The notes: generated by a model from the sequence alone, not told the origin. A stretch of 64,000 nt of DNA from VFKU01 sp038916785 (GCA_038916785.1 JBCLBO010000002.1:30970-94969), one strand, 5' to 3'; positions 33,513-42,643 are shown, numbered from the stretch's first letter. Translations and numbers: made by a program.

Positions 33513-34184
33513 TTATTCGGCGGCGGCGCCGGCCGCCGCGGCCTTCTTCGGATACTTCGCGTCTTGTTGCACTTCAACGATTTGCTTGCTGTGCCGCACG
33601 ACATGCAGCGTGAGCAGGTTCAGCCAATCGTAGCCGTTGATCCAGCCGATCTGCGGCGCGGGATGCTGCGAGGTGTGGTCTTTGATGTCGCGGTTCATCG
33701 TCTCCACGAAAGCGCGCACTTCGCCATGCGCCTTGTAGAACTCCTGGATCGCGTGCGCGCGGTCCCAGTTCTCCGTCGGCCGGATTTCCGCCGGCGCCTG
33801 CACGCCGCCCTGGCCCTGCGGCCCGCGGCTGGGCACCACTTGGCGCAAGAGGTCTATTTTGCCGTTCGTGCGCGTGAACCACTCCGGGTCGCGCGGGCTG
33901 GCGATGACCTGTTTGGCCAGTTCGAGGAGCGCCTTCTCCGAGCGCGCGATGTGCTCGACGCATTCGCCCACCGACCAGCGGTCCGGGTTCTGCTTGAAAT
34001 TCCACTGCTCGTCCGACAGCCCGGTGATGAGACCCATCACGGTGTTCTGCGCGTCATCGATCAGCTTCACGAGTTCGCCGTATTCGGCGTCCGTCACATA
34101 CGGCTTCGGCGCGTCCTCCGCGAAGGCCCGGCCGAGTGCCAGGCACCCCAAGATCGCCCCAATGAATAAAGTCTGCTTCCTCAT
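33513..34184 (-). CDS. Secreted DinB-family protein (copy B)
   Basis: The 223-residue protein starts with a signal peptide (MRKQTLFIGAILGCLALGRAFA) and is a paralogue of the gene after it. Shared blocks include GLSDEQWNFKQNPDRWSVGE, ECVEHIARSE and VRHSKQIVEVQQDAKYPKK. The metal-site histidines are kept. The gap to the next gene is 30 bp, so both are likely in one transcript that ends at the terminator near 32700. Confidence 0.85.
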   Translation of the reverse strand: MRKQTLFIGAILGCLALGRAFAEDAPKPYVTDAEYGELVKLIDDAQNTVMGLITGLSDEQWNFKQNPDRWSVGECVEHIARSEKALLELAKQVIASPRDPEWFTRTNGKIDLLRQVVPSRGPQGQGGVQAPAEIRPTENWDRAHAIQEFYKAHGEVRAFVETMNRDIKDHTSQHPAPQIGWINGYDWLNLLTLHVVRHSKQIVEVQQDAKYPKKAAAAGAAAE

Positions 34185-34366
34185 GGCCTACTCCTCCCTT
34201 GGCGTGGCGCGCAGCCGCGGCCACAGATTTGGATTACGGTCATAATATAACACCGCAGAGCCCAGTAGGGACTCAATTTCTACGACCGGAAACGCAACCG
34301 ATCGAAGACGGTTCGAGACACTAAACACTTCCACATTTTCCGAAAAACTAGAGCTGTCGCGGCTAC

Positions 34367-35251
34367 TTATTTGCCCGCGAGCTTCGTGTCGAACCAGTCG
34401 CCCATTTTGGCGACCTCTTCGGGAATCGTCATCCACGGATGCGCGCCGCCGGCCTTGATGTGAAACTCAACGTCGGTGCCCGCCGCTTTGAGCTTCTCCA
34501 CCAGGAACTCCGACTGCTGCAGCGGCACCAGCGGGTCCGCGTCGCCGTGCCAGATGAGGAAGGGCGGCGTCTTGTCCTTCACCAGCAACGCGGGCGAGAT
34601 CGCGCGCGCCTTCGCTTCGAGTTCCTCCGGGGAGCGTCCCGCGATGCCGCCCGGAAAAAGAATCTCGCCGATCAGTTTGAAATCCGGCTGGCCGGTGTCG
34701 CCCCACTGGAGGAAATTCGTCGGCGGAAAAAAAATCCCGACTGCGGCCACATCCGTGCTCAATTTCGCCAGCGGGTCCTTCGAGTTCGGATCGCCGTCCT
34801 CGCGCGTCACCACCGTGAGCGCCGCCAGGTGGCCGCCGGCCGAGGCGCCGGTGAGACCGAGTTTGTCCGGGTCGATACCATAGTCCGTGGCGTGCGCCTT
34901 CGCCCAGCGGATACCCGTCTTGACATTTTTCACCATGTCCTCCGCGGTGAATCGGCCGCGCGAACCCGGCCGCACGGCGAACACCGTGTAGCCCTTGCCG
35001 CAGAAGATGGTGTATATCTGCGCCATCTGGTGATCGCGAATCTTGCCGCGATCGGAGCGCCATGCGCCGCTGGCGATGTCCACAATGCCCAGCCCGTTCT
35101 TCGCGCCCGTCGGCGTGAACACGTCCATGAGCAGGCCGACGCCGTCGACCTCGCCGTACAGCAGGTCCTGTTTTTGTTCATAGGGCACGGTGTCCGCCGC
35201 GGCAACGATCGCCGCGAACACGAGACAAAAAAACACCACTGCGGTACGCAT
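34367..35251 (-). CDS. Secreted alpha/beta hydrolase (esterase/lipase)
   Basis: The 294-residue protein has a signal peptide (MRTAVVFFCLVFAAIVAAA). The nucleophile elbow is GASAGGH near residue 146. The likely acid and His are in IWHGDADPLVP and AGGAHPWM. Relatives hydrolyse short esters, including acetylated sugars. The 182-bp gap to the DinB gene has no feature I recognise. Confidence 0.85.
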   Translation of the reverse strand: MRTAVVFFCLVFAAIVAAADTVPYEQKQDLLYGEVDGVGLLMDVFTPTGAKNGLGIVDIASGAWRSDRGKIRDHQMAQIYTIFCGKGYTVFAVRPGSRGRFTAEDMVKNVKTGIRWAKAHATDYGIDPDKLGLTGASAGGHLAALTVVTREDGDPNSKDPLAKLSTDVAAVGIFFPPTNFLQWGDTGQPDFKLIGEILFPGGIAGRSPEELEAKARAISPALLVKDKTPPFLIWHGDADPLVPLQQSEFLVEKLKAAGTDVEFHIKAGGAHPWMTIPEEVAKMGDWFDTKLAGK

Positions 35252-35412
35252 CAGACTGTGTCCTCCCAGACCTCAAGACGTGTTGCCGGCCAGTATAACC
35301 GCCGGGCGCCGCGCGCGCACTCCGCGGATCGCGGGATCACGGTCGGTTGACTGCCGCCGTCTTGCTTGCTACCCTTGGGCTTCCCCGGAAACTTCACGGA
35401 AAGGCTTTTTTC

Positions 35413-35922
35413 ATGGCGGATTCGAACGAAATTCTCGTCGCGGTACTCATGGGCAGCAAGTCGGACTGGGACACGATGGGCGCGGTCTCCGAGACACTGG
35501 GGGAATTCCAAATTCCCCACGAGTGCCGTGTGCTCTCCGCGCACCGCACGCCCGACGAGCTCGAAGCCTTCATGAAGGACGCCCTAGCGCGCGGCTGCCG
35601 CGTGTTCATCGCGGGCGCGGGCGGCGCAGCCCACCTGGCCGGAGTGATCGCCTCGAAGACCGTGCTCCCCGTGCTCGGCGTGCCGATCCCCAGCGTGCTC
35701 AACGGCCTCGATTCGCTGCTCTCCACCGTGCAGATGCCCGGCGGCATCCCCGTGGGCACGCTCGCCATCGGCAAGGCCGGCGCCACCAACGCCGCCCTCC
35801 TCGCGATCGCGATCCTCGGCACGAGCCGGCCGGAGCTGCTCAAGAAAATCACCGAGTACCGCAAGAAACGCGCGGAGAAAATTCTCGAAGAGACCCTGCC
35901 GCAAAAGAAGATAGGTTTCTAG
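35413..35922 (+). CDS. purE: N5-carboxyaminoimidazole ribonucleotide mutase PurE
   Basis: PurE moves the carboxyl group of N5-CAIR to form CAIR in purine synthesis. The ATG at 35413 gives 169 residues. Family blocks are VLMGSKSDWDTM, the active-site SAHRTPDEL and the GAGGAAHLAGVIAS loop with a His. PurK is not adjacent. An in-frame start at 35347 would add a stretch that does not look like PurE. Confidence 0.95.
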   Translation: MADSNEILVAVLMGSKSDWDTMGAVSETLGEFQIPHECRVLSAHRTPDELEAFMKDALARGCRVFIAGAGGAAHLAGVIASKTVLPVLGVPIPSVLNGLDSLLSTVQMPGGIPVGTLAIGKAGATNAALLAIAILGTSRPELLKKITEYRKKRAEKILEETLPQKKIGF

Positions 35923-35932
35923 CCAGCCGACT

Positions 35933-36238
35933 TCAAAGCCTTGTGTAGTCCTGCGCTCCATGTAAGACTCGCAATATGTAGATTGAATCGTCGCGAACTT
36001 GATAGACGATCGTGTATCTCTCGAACCCTTCAAGCGTCCACAACCGCACGATTCTTGCTCGCAGGGAGAAGAGTATTCGGCTTGAGCCGATTTCTGGAAA
36101 GCCGGATAGGGTTCGCGTCGCTTTGTCGTAGGACTCAAGAAATCGTAAGGCCGCGTCTACATTGTCATGCGCGATGAAAGCGAAATGTTCGACTAAGTCT
36201 CGGCTCGTCCGCCTGGATTGGACAACGCGGAGCCTCAA
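35933..36238 (-). CDS. RelE/ParE-family toxin
   Basis: The 101-residue protein has the ParE-like fold pattern: an N-terminal helix pair with SRRTSRDLVEHFAFIAHDN, a core GFPEIGSSR and a C-terminal GFERYTIVYQVRDDSIYILRVLHGAQDY. ParE toxins block DNA gyrase, while RelE ones cleave mRNA; the sequence does not decide between them. Its ATG overlaps the antitoxin stop by 4 bp. Confidence 0.85.
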   Translation of the reverse strand: MRLRVVQSRRTSRDLVEHFAFIAHDNVDAALRFLESYDKATRTLSGFPEIGSSRILFSLRARIVRLWTLEGFERYTIVYQVRDDSIYILRVLHGAQDYTRL

Positions 36239-36471
36239 TGCCCGCGCATTTCTCGAAGGCGTGCGAATCCTTCTTCGCGAATTTCGGCCAGCGTCTCGGG
36301 CGTCACCGGAATTTCCTCGCCGTCCATCCCTTCAAGCACCGCCGCTTCAAACGCGCGTTCGCGGTTGAGCGCATCAAGCGCATCCCGGAGGAACGCTTCG
36401 ACCGGCATGTTGTCGGACTCCGCCGCGCGACGGCGAATTTCCGATTCCAGTTCTGGCGAGATGTGTACCAT
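36235..36471 (-). CDS. ParD/CopG-like antitoxin
   Basis: The 78-residue protein lies upstream of the ParE-like toxin and overlaps it by 4 bp. The N-terminus (MVHISPELESEIRRRAAESD) and following helix suit a ribbon-helix-helix DNA-binding antitoxin. The C-terminal acidic part would bind the toxin. It is expected to repress its own promoter. The family call rests on size, order and pattern. Confidence 0.75.
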   Translation of the reverse strand: MVHISPELESEIRRRAAESDNMPVEAFLRDALDALNRERAFEAAVLEGMDGEEIPVTPETLAEIREEGFARLREMRGH

Positions 36472-36511
36472 GCATCGATTATACCACGCGGGGAAAACGG
36501 CACGCTGGACT

Positions 36512-37165
36512 CTATTCAGACCCCGATTCGGCGCCCGTCACCGCCTCCCCCAGCCACTGCTCGATCCGCGGCTGGAGCACTTCGTAGGGCTGGTAGCCAA
36601 AGGTGAGCAGGATGGGTTCGCGCGCATCTTCGAGAACGATGCTGGGAAATCCGGTGATGCCGTAGCTGCGTGCGCGGGCGAAGTCGGACTTCGCGCACCA
36701 TTTCGTATTGCGATCGTTGAACTTTTCGAGGAACTCGTAACGCGCAACGCCGACCTCCTCCGCGATGTCCGCGAGCACGGCCTCGTCCGTCACGTCGCGG
36801 TTCTCCGCGTAAAACGCGCGCTGCGCCGCCTCGAGAAAGTCGATCGCCGCGCCGGGCGAAAGCTGGCGCACCGCTACCGCCGCGCGCGCCGAAGGCTCCG
36901 TGTCGTAGCGCCAGCCCGCGGGCATCGCCAACTCAAAATTGAAGGGCTGGCCCGTCGCTCGGTTCACTTCGTGCCAATGGTGCAACACAATCTGTCGCCA
37001 GCCCTCGGTGAATTCCTCCGACGTTCCCGGACGCAATCCGCCGCAGATCAGTTGAATATCCAACCGCTCGCCGAAGTCCGCGCGGATCGCCTCCATCACC
37101 GGCGCGAAGCCCCAACACCACGAACACATCGGGTCCGCGATGTAGTGCATCTTCGGCAAGTTCAT
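36512..37165 (-). CDS. DsbA-family oxidoreductase (FrnE-like)
   Basis: The ATG at 37165 gives 217 residues with no signal peptide. It has a thioredoxin-like fold whose CxxC motif is CSWC at 14-17 in ADPMCSWCWGFAP, and a cis-Pro segment SYGITGFPSIVLED. This is the FrnE/2-hydroxychromene isomerase-like branch, which acts on disulfides or small molecules in the cytoplasm. The ATG overlaps the stop of the KDPG aldolase gene by 4 bp. Confidence 0.85.
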   Translation of the reverse strand: MNLPKMHYIADPMCSWCWGFAPVMEAIRADFGERLDIQLICGGLRPGTSEEFTEGWRQIVLHHWHEVNRATGQPFNFELAMPAGWRYDTEPSARAAVAVRQLSPGAAIDFLEAAQRAFYAENRDVTDEAVLADIAEEVGVARYEFLEKFNDRNTKWCAKSDFARARSYGITGFPSIVLEDAREPILLTFGYQPYEVLQPRIEQWLGEAVTGAESGSE

Positions 37166-37821
37166 GCGCGCGCCTCCCGTTCCCACGCCGACACCGCCTC
37201 GCGCAACGCGCGCGCCGCGCCTTCGATCGCGCGGTAATCCTTCGCCACGACCCATTCCGGCTTGCATACACTCGTGCCCACCGCAAGCGCGGCGGCACCC
37301 GCGTCGAGAAAGGCGCCCACTGTTTGCGCCGTCACTCCCCCCGTCGGGACCAGCTTCACCCGCCCGAGCGGCGCGAGCACCTCGCGCACATAAGCCGGGC
37401 CCAGTCCGCCCGCCGGAAATAGTTTAATCAAGTCCGCGCCGAGCAGGTCCGCTGCGTGAATCTCCGTCGGCGTGTACGCGCCGGGCACCACCGCGCAGCC
37501 ACTTGCGTGCCCCGCATCGACCAGTTCCTTCGAGCAAATCGGCGACACGAGAAACGCCGCGCCCGCGTCCGCCGCGCGCCGTGCCTCCTCCGCCGTGAGC
37601 ACCGTGCCCGCGCCGATCAGCGCCCTGCCGCCGAGTTCCGCGGACGCGCGCTGAATCCCCGCGAGCGCGCCGGGCGAGTTCAGCGTGAATTCGATCGACG
37701 TGATCCCGCCCGCGGCGATCGCCGCCGCGAGGGCAGGCAGGTCCGCCGCTGCTTTCGTGCGCACAATCGCGATCAGCCGTCCCGACGCCAGCCTTCGAGT
37801 GACTTCGACGATCTCGTTCAT
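37162..37821 (-). CDS. 2-dehydro-3-deoxyphosphogluconate aldolase (KDPG/KHG aldolase)
   Basis: The enzyme splits 2-keto-3-deoxy-6-phosphogluconate to pyruvate and glyceraldehyde 3-phosphate. The start at 37821 gives 219 residues; a longer start at 37857 is possible. Catalytic residues are Glu44 (TSIEFTL) and the Schiff-base Lys133 (ADLIKLFPAGG). The GAGTVLT segment is at 70-76. It stands in front of the DsbA-like gene with a 4-bp overlap. The rest of the Entner-Doudoroff pathway is not in the window, so use in sugar-acid catabolism is also possible. Confidence 0.9.
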   Translation of the reverse strand: MNEIVEVTRRLASGRLIAIVRTKAAADLPALAAAIAAGGITSIEFTLNSPGALAGIQRASAELGGRALIGAGTVLTAEEARRAADAGAAFLVSPICSKELVDAGHASGCAVVPGAYTPTEIHAADLLGADLIKLFPAGGLGPAYVREVLAPLGRVKLVPTGGVTAQTVGAFLDAGAAALAVGTSVCKPEWVVAKDYRAIEGAARALREAVSAWEREARA

Positions 37822-37928
37822 GCGATCAGGATGCACGAGGCGCGAGTGCTCGCTCAACCTGCGGGACCGGTGCGGCGCCCTTGTGAAAATCGGGGTGTCC
37901 GGCGATAATGAGGGATGACGTGGCTTTG

Positions 37929-38066
37929 ATGAAGCCTTCGGAGCCGTTGGTTGTGACTCTTCGCAATGGGGTGCGAACTGGCTCCGGAATCAGCGGGATT
38001 CGATTTACCGGCAACGTAGTGAATGGCACTTTAATCGAGGACGCTTACATCTATCGGTCGACCTGA
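37929..38066 (+). CDS. Possible small ORF, 45 residues
   Basis: An ATG at 37929 opens a 45-residue frame (MKPSEPLVVTLRNGVRTG and on, ending EDAYIYRST) with beta-strand-like pattern. It has no family match that I recognise. It could be a real small gene, or the remnant of a larger one. It lies just before the 193-bp repeat. Confidence 0.2.
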   Translation: MKPSEPLVVTLRNGVRTGSGISGIRFTGNVVNGTLIEDAYIYRST

Positions 38067-38113
38067 GTCAGTTCCCCGTCGCGGAACTGCAACGTCGCGT
38101 TCGGCCTTTCGCT

Positions 38114-38306
38114 CTAAATAGCCGGTGATCAATCTGAGACACTGGTGTGTTCTCCACGCCGGAACCTTCACTTTTGTCATTCTGAGCGGTAGCGAAGAAT
38201 CTCCCCGCCGGTCCGCCGAAAGACATACCCTGATCTGGCCGCAACGGGCCCAGCGCGATCTATTTCTGCACAGTGAAGTGATCCAGGTATACCACCGGCT
38301 ATTTAG
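38114..38306 (+). mobile_element. 193-bp MITE-like element, copy 1
   Basis: The element starts CTAAATAGCCGGTG (38114-38127) and ends CACCGGCTATTTAG (38293-38306), a perfect 14-bp terminal inverted repeat. A second, apparently identical copy lies in inverse orientation at 52719-52911. It contains cattctgagcggtagcgaag, a repeat motif, and a 61-codon open frame that I consider chance. No target duplication is certain; a TA duplication just inside the ends is possible. It has no transposase. Confidence 0.85.
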
Positions 38307-38376
38307 ATGAGAAGCATGATCTGAGATGGCTTCGGCTTGCGTGTCTCGGCGTTCCTTGCGTACTCTGTTCAATCGT

Positions 38377-39537
38377 ATGCGCGACGATTTTCATAACGAA
38401 CTCGACCGGCTCGACGCCGAGGGACTGCGGCGCCGGTTGCACGCCTTGCCCGAAGCGGGCGGACTGCTCGAGATCGACGGCCGGCCCGTGATCAATTTCT
38501 CGTCGAACGACTACCTGGATCTCGCGAACGACCCGCGTCTCAAGCGCGCGGGACAAGAGGCCATCGAGCGCTTCGGCTCCGGCGCGACGGCCTCGCGGCT
38601 GATGACCGGCCACCTGGACCTGCACGAGACGCTCGAGGCGCAACTCGCGGCGCTCACGCATCACGAGGCCGCGCTCGTGTTTCCCAGCGGATACCAGGCG
38701 AACGTAGGCGCGTTGCAGGCGCTCGCAGGCCCCGGCGACGCGATTTTTTCCGACGCGCTCAACCACGCGAGCCTGGTGGACGGCTGCCGCCTATCGCGCG
38801 CGCAGGTCCATATATATAGGCACGCGGATGTTGCCCACCTCGCAGCGCTGCTCCGCACCTGTGACACGCCGGGCCGCCGCATCGTGATCACGGACGCGGT
38901 CTTTAGCATGGACGGCGACCTCGCCCCGCTGCGCGAAGTAGCGGAGGCCGCGCATGCGCACGACGCGTTCCTCTATGTCGACGAAGCGCACGGCTTCGGC
39001 ATCTACGGCGCAGGCGCGGGACTCAGCGCCGAATTCGGCGTGAAGCCAGACGCGATCTCGGCCAATCTCGCCAAGGCCCTCGGCGGCGGCGGCGGATTCG
39101 TCGCCGGTTCGGCGGAGTTCATCGATCTGCTCGTGAACCGCGCGCGCAGCTTTATCTTCTCCACTGGGCTCGCGCCGGCTTGCGTGGGCGCGGGGATCGA
39201 GGCCGCGCGCATCGTGATGACCGAGCCGGGCCTCGGCGCGGAATTGCTCGCGCGCGCCGCGTTCTTCCGCGCGGAGCTGCGGCGCGCGGGCGTCGACGTG
39301 CCCGATCACCGCTCCGCCATCATCCCGATCATCGTCGGGTCGAACGAAACGGCATTGGCACTCTCCGACGCACTCTTCGAGCGCGGCATCCTCGAGACCG
39401 CCATCCGTCCGCCTTCGGTCCCCTACGGCACCGCGCGCCTGCGCCTCTCGGTCACGCTCGCGCACACCCGCGACGACCTCGCGCGCGCGGCGCAGACCAT
39501 CGCGGAGGTGCTGCACGCCGCGAAGGTCAAGAACTGA
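38377..39537 (+). CDS. bioF: 8-amino-7-oxononanoate synthase BioF
   Basis: BioF joins pimeloyl-ACP or -CoA with alanine, using PLP, in biotin synthesis. The ATG at 38377 gives 386 residues. The active-site block VDEAHGFGIYG is at 201-211 and the PLP Lys is K233 in ANLAKALGGGGG. SSNDYLDLA at 42-50 is a conserved N-terminal block. It is the first gene of bioF-bioD-bioA. It is separated from bioD by nested inverted repeats. Confidence 0.95.
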   Translation: MRDDFHNELDRLDAEGLRRRLHALPEAGGLLEIDGRPVINFSSNDYLDLANDPRLKRAGQEAIERFGSGATASRLMTGHLDLHETLEAQLAALTHHEAALVFPSGYQANVGALQALAGPGDAIFSDALNHASLVDGCRLSRAQVHIYRHADVAHLAALLRTCDTPGRRIVITDAVFSMDGDLAPLREVAEAAHAHDAFLYVDEAHGFGIYGAGAGLSAEFGVKPDAISANLAKALGGGGGFVAGSAEFIDLLVNRARSFIFSTGLAPACVGAGIEAARIVMTEPGLGAELLARAAFFRAELRRAGVDVPDHRSAIIPIIVGSNETALALSDALFERGILETAIRPPSVPYGTARLRLSVTLAHTRDDLARAAQTIAEVLHAAKVKN

Positions 39538-39762
39538 TTCACCACGAAGGACACGAAGGACACGAAGAAACCACCAAACACCGTCGTTACGAGGAGCACC
39601 CCCTGCATCGTCATGCGAGGAGCGCGGTTGCGACGAAGCAATCTCTTCGGCCCGCGCCCGCGCGATCGTGATGTTGCCAGACCGCAAGATTGCTTCGTCG
39701 CTCCGCTCCTCGCAATGACGATGTTGAGGCCCCCTTCGCGTTCTTCGTGTCCTTCGTGGTTC
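39538..39762. repeat. Nested inverted repeats between bioF and bioD
   Basis: The outer arms are caccacgaaggacacgaagg (39538-39568) and its inverse, cttcgtgtccttcgtgg (39735-39762). Within them is a second inverted pair: gcgacgaagcaatctc near 39630 and gattgcttcgtcg near 39689, with tcatgcgaggagcg and cgctcctcgcaatgac beyond. One element has apparently entered another. No gene is present. Confidence 0.75.
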
Positions 39763-39816
39763 AATAGTCCCGATCCCAATTCATCCTCATTCACCTGTGG
39801 CTGATTGTTGCCCTCA

Positions 39817-40545
39817 ATGACTTCGCGCGGCTACTTCATCACCGGCACGGACACCGGCGTCGGCAAGACGGCGGTGACCGCCGCGATCCTGCGCCTGCTG
39901 CGCGCGCGGGGGGTGAACGCGGCGACGATGAAGCCGGTGCAAACCGGCGCGGTCCTGTGCGACGGCATGTGGATGGCGCCGGACCTCGCGCTGCACCACG
40001 CCGGCGCGGGGTTCCGGCCGCCGGTCGAGCATATCCGGCTCATGCAGCCGTATTGCTACGAGCCCGCGTGTTCGCCACATCTCGCCGGGCGCATGGCGGG
40101 ACACTATCCCGAACTCGCGCAGATCGAGGCGAACGCGCGGCAACTTCTCCATCTATACGATATCCTGTTGCTCGAGGGCGCGGGCGGCATTTACGCGCCG
40201 CTCACGGAGACCGAAACGACGCTCGATCTCATGCGGCGGCTGGCGATGCCGGTGATCCTCGTGGCTCGGCGCGGGCTGGGCACCATCAACCACACGCTGC
40301 TGTCGCTCGATGTCTTGCGGCGCGCGGGCTTGAGCGTGGCGGGCGTCATTTTCAATGAAACGGAGAACGTGCCCGTGGACTTCATCCGCGCGGACAACCC
40401 GCGCGCGATCGAGGCTTTCGGCAAGGTCCCGATATTGGGTAACATGGACCACTTGCCCGGATTCGACGCGGATCCGGGCAAGGCGTTGCGCGGTTCCGAA
40501 CGATTTTTCCCGGGGCTCGCGACGATTTTTCCCGAACTGGGATGA
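39817..40545 (+). CDS. bioD: Dethiobiotin synthetase BioD
   Basis: BioD closes the ureido ring of dethiobiotin with CO2 and ATP. The ATG at 39817 gives 242 residues; an upstream TTG at 39805 is also in frame. The P-loop GTDTGVGKT is at 10-18. The block TMKPVQTGAV and the EGAGGIYAPL segment are family-typical. It overlaps bioA by 4 bp. Confidence 0.95.
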   Translation: MTSRGYFITGTDTGVGKTAVTAAILRLLRARGVNAATMKPVQTGAVLCDGMWMAPDLALHHAGAGFRPPVEHIRLMQPYCYEPACSPHLAGRMAGHYPELAQIEANARQLLHLYDILLLEGAGGIYAPLTETETTLDLMRRLAMPVILVARRGLGTINHTLLSLDVLRRAGLSVAGVIFNETENVPVDFIRADNPRAIEAFGKVPILGNMDHLPGFDADPGKALRGSERFFPGLATIFPELG

Positions 40546-41870
40546 AGCCGATGGCGATTCACACGGACACGCTGCAAGACCTGGACTATCGCCACTTGTG
40601 GCATCCCTACACCGGCGCGAACGCCTACGAGGCGGCGCCGTGGACCTGTTTCGAGCGGGGCGAAGGCGTGTACTTGTACGACCGCGAGGGCCGCGCGGTG
40701 CTCGACGGCATTGCGTCCTGGTGGGCGGTCGCGCTGGGGCACAGTCATCCCCGGATCGTCGCCGCGATCCGCGCGCAGGCGGGCGTGCTGCAGCACGCGA
40801 TCCTCGGCAATCAGACGCATCCGCTCGCGGTGAAACTCGCCGCGCGCCTCGCGCAGATGACCCCGGCGGGCCTGACGCGCTGCTATTTCGCCTCCGATGG
40901 CGCAAGCGCGACCGAAGCCGCGCTGAAAATCGCGATCCAGTATTGGCACAACAAAGGCGTGCGCGGGAAAACCCGCTTCGTCGCGCTCGACGAGGGCTAC
41001 CACGGCGACACGCTCGGCGCGGTCGGCGTCGGCTTCGTGCCGAGCTTTCATGCGCCCTTCGACGGTGCGGTCGTGAAGTCCTTCGTCGCGCCCACGCCGC
41101 ACCGCGCGGGCAATCCCGACGATGGCGCGGACCGCGCGCACGCGCTCGAAGCCTTCGCGGCGATGGAGCGGATCGTCGACGAGCACGAATCGGCGATTGC
41201 GGGAATCATCCTCGAACCGCTCTGCCAGGGCGCGGCGGGCATCCGCATCTATCACCCCGAATACCTGCGCCGCGTGCGCGCACTGTGCGACGCGCGCGGG
41301 CTGCTGCTGATTGCCGACGAGATCGCGGTCGGCTTCGGCCGCACGGGCGGCGTGTTTGCCTGCGACGTCGCCGGCATCGCGCCCGATATCCTGTGCATGG
41401 GCAAGGCGCTGACGGGCGGCACGCTGCCGATGAGCGCCGCGATCGTCACCGACGCGATCTACGACACCTTCCGCAGCGAGCCTGGCCGCGACCGCACCTT
41501 CTACGACGGCCACACCTTCTGCGGCAACCCGATCACGAGCGCGGCCGCGCTCGCCTTCCTCGACGCCTTCGAGCAGGAGCGCGTGATGGACAAGGTCGCC
41601 GCGCGCGCGCCGCAGCTGGCTGAGGGCATGGCCCGCCTCGCGCGAAATTCTGCCGTGCACTTTCATAAATCGCTCGGGATGATCGGCATGGTCGCGCTCA
41701 CGGCGGAGTCCGGCGGCCCCGCGCTCGCCCAGCAGATCGCGCGACGCGCGCTCGATGGCGGCCTTTTCATCCGCCCGCTGGGAAGTGTGCTGTACCTCTG
41801 GCCGCCGCTGAGCACCACCGAATCCGAACTGGATCGAATGCTCGAACTATTCGCGCGCGCAATGCCGTAG
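40542..41870 (+). CDS. bioA: Adenosylmethionine-8-amino-7-oxononanoate aminotransferase BioA
   Basis: BioA uses SAM as amino donor to turn 8-amino-7-oxononanoate into 7,8-diaminononanoate with PLP. The 442-residue protein is of usual length. The PLP Lys is K288 in CMGKALTGGTLPMS, the blocks SWWAVALGHSHP and YFASDGASATEAALK are present, and the aspartate is in IADEIAVGFGRTG. It overlaps bioD by 4 bp. bioB is not in the window. Confidence 0.95.
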   Translation: MKPMAIHTDTLQDLDYRHLWHPYTGANAYEAAPWTCFERGEGVYLYDREGRAVLDGIASWWAVALGHSHPRIVAAIRAQAGVLQHAILGNQTHPLAVKLAARLAQMTPAGLTRCYFASDGASATEAALKIAIQYWHNKGVRGKTRFVALDEGYHGDTLGAVGVGFVPSFHAPFDGAVVKSFVAPTPHRAGNPDDGADRAHALEAFAAMERIVDEHESAIAGIILEPLCQGAAGIRIYHPEYLRRVRALCDARGLLLIADEIAVGFGRTGGVFACDVAGIAPDILCMGKALTGGTLPMSAAIVTDAIYDTFRSEPGRDRTFYDGHTFCGNPITSAAALAFLDAFEQERVMDKVAARAPQLAEGMARLARNSAVHFHKSLGMIGMVALTAESGGPALAQQIARRALDGGLFIRPLGSVLYLWPPLSTTESELDRMLELFARAMP

Positions 41871-42643
41871 GGGCGACCCTCCCAACCGCGCGCCCGCAGA
41901 TGACACCGATAGACACAGCGGACCCCTGTCGACTCTGGTCGCGGCGGGCGTCCTCGCCCGCGTGTGTTTGAGGTGAAGTCGCGCCCGGTGGTCTCTCCAG
42001 GTTCCCTCTATATGTATGCGCGTCTTGTTGCACTCGGGGAAAGTGCGGGTGCGAAACAAGGGGCGGTCGAACACTACTCTCGAGATTTCAGAGTTGAGAT
42101 TTCGGAACTCTTAGTCGGGACGGGGCTTGGCGGTTCAGCATGTAGCGCGACGGCGAAGCGGCGGGACGCCGCTTCCACTATAGCTGCAGTTGCTAAACAA
42201 GGGAGAAGGATGTTTTATTGTTTTTAGCAGCGATAAATTCCATAAGACCTAGATCCCTTTGCTTCCCGGTCCATGCTGACGGGTGAGTCCGCGTGCTATC
42301 GAGGGCAACGCACGTGGCCGCGATTTCCTCATCCCCTAGAGCATTTTAACAAATCTATCGATACGATCGGGACCAGACTCCTTTCATTTTTATTGCGGTT
42401 ATCGGTGTCCATCTGTATCTATCGGTGGATAATTTGCTCTAGCCTCCTTTTCCGGAGACCCGAGACTGCCAAATCTCTACCCTTACCAATGGGCTCCTTC
42501 ACGGGGGAGGCATCGATCGGACTCCACGTTACTAGAGATGACTCGTGTCGATGGTGCCCTCCACCGCTATGAATGAAACGGGGCCTCGTGAATGTTCACG
42601 ATCGATTTGTTGCGACGTGCGGAAGTCTTCGGCGGGGACGAGA
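41871..42643. other. Intergenic stretch, no convincing gene
   Basis: No supported gene is seen between bioA and the end of nirBD. Base composition turns more A+T-rich after about 42160. A repeat-like atcggtgtccatctgtatctatcggtggat is near 42402-42428, and a tagagcatttt motif is near 42338, as seen elsewhere. The open frames here have no protein-like pattern. Confidence 0.5.

Noticed and set aside
34185..34366. Possible tRNA suggested by a ggttcgagac string
   Set aside because: No cloverleaf or acceptor stem could be folded around it by eye.
38125..38310. 61-residue ORF in the 193-bp element (also at 52697-52900)
   Set aside because: It is identical in both copies only because the DNA is identical. 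There is no ribosome site or protein pattern, and the element looks like a non-coding MITE.
40191..41666. 491-residue ORF antisense to bioD/bioA
   Set aside because: It covers two well-supported genes and shows no family pattern.
42273..42572. 99-residue ORF near the nirBD end
   Set aside because: It runs through an atcggtgtccatc-type repeat and has no protein-like pattern.
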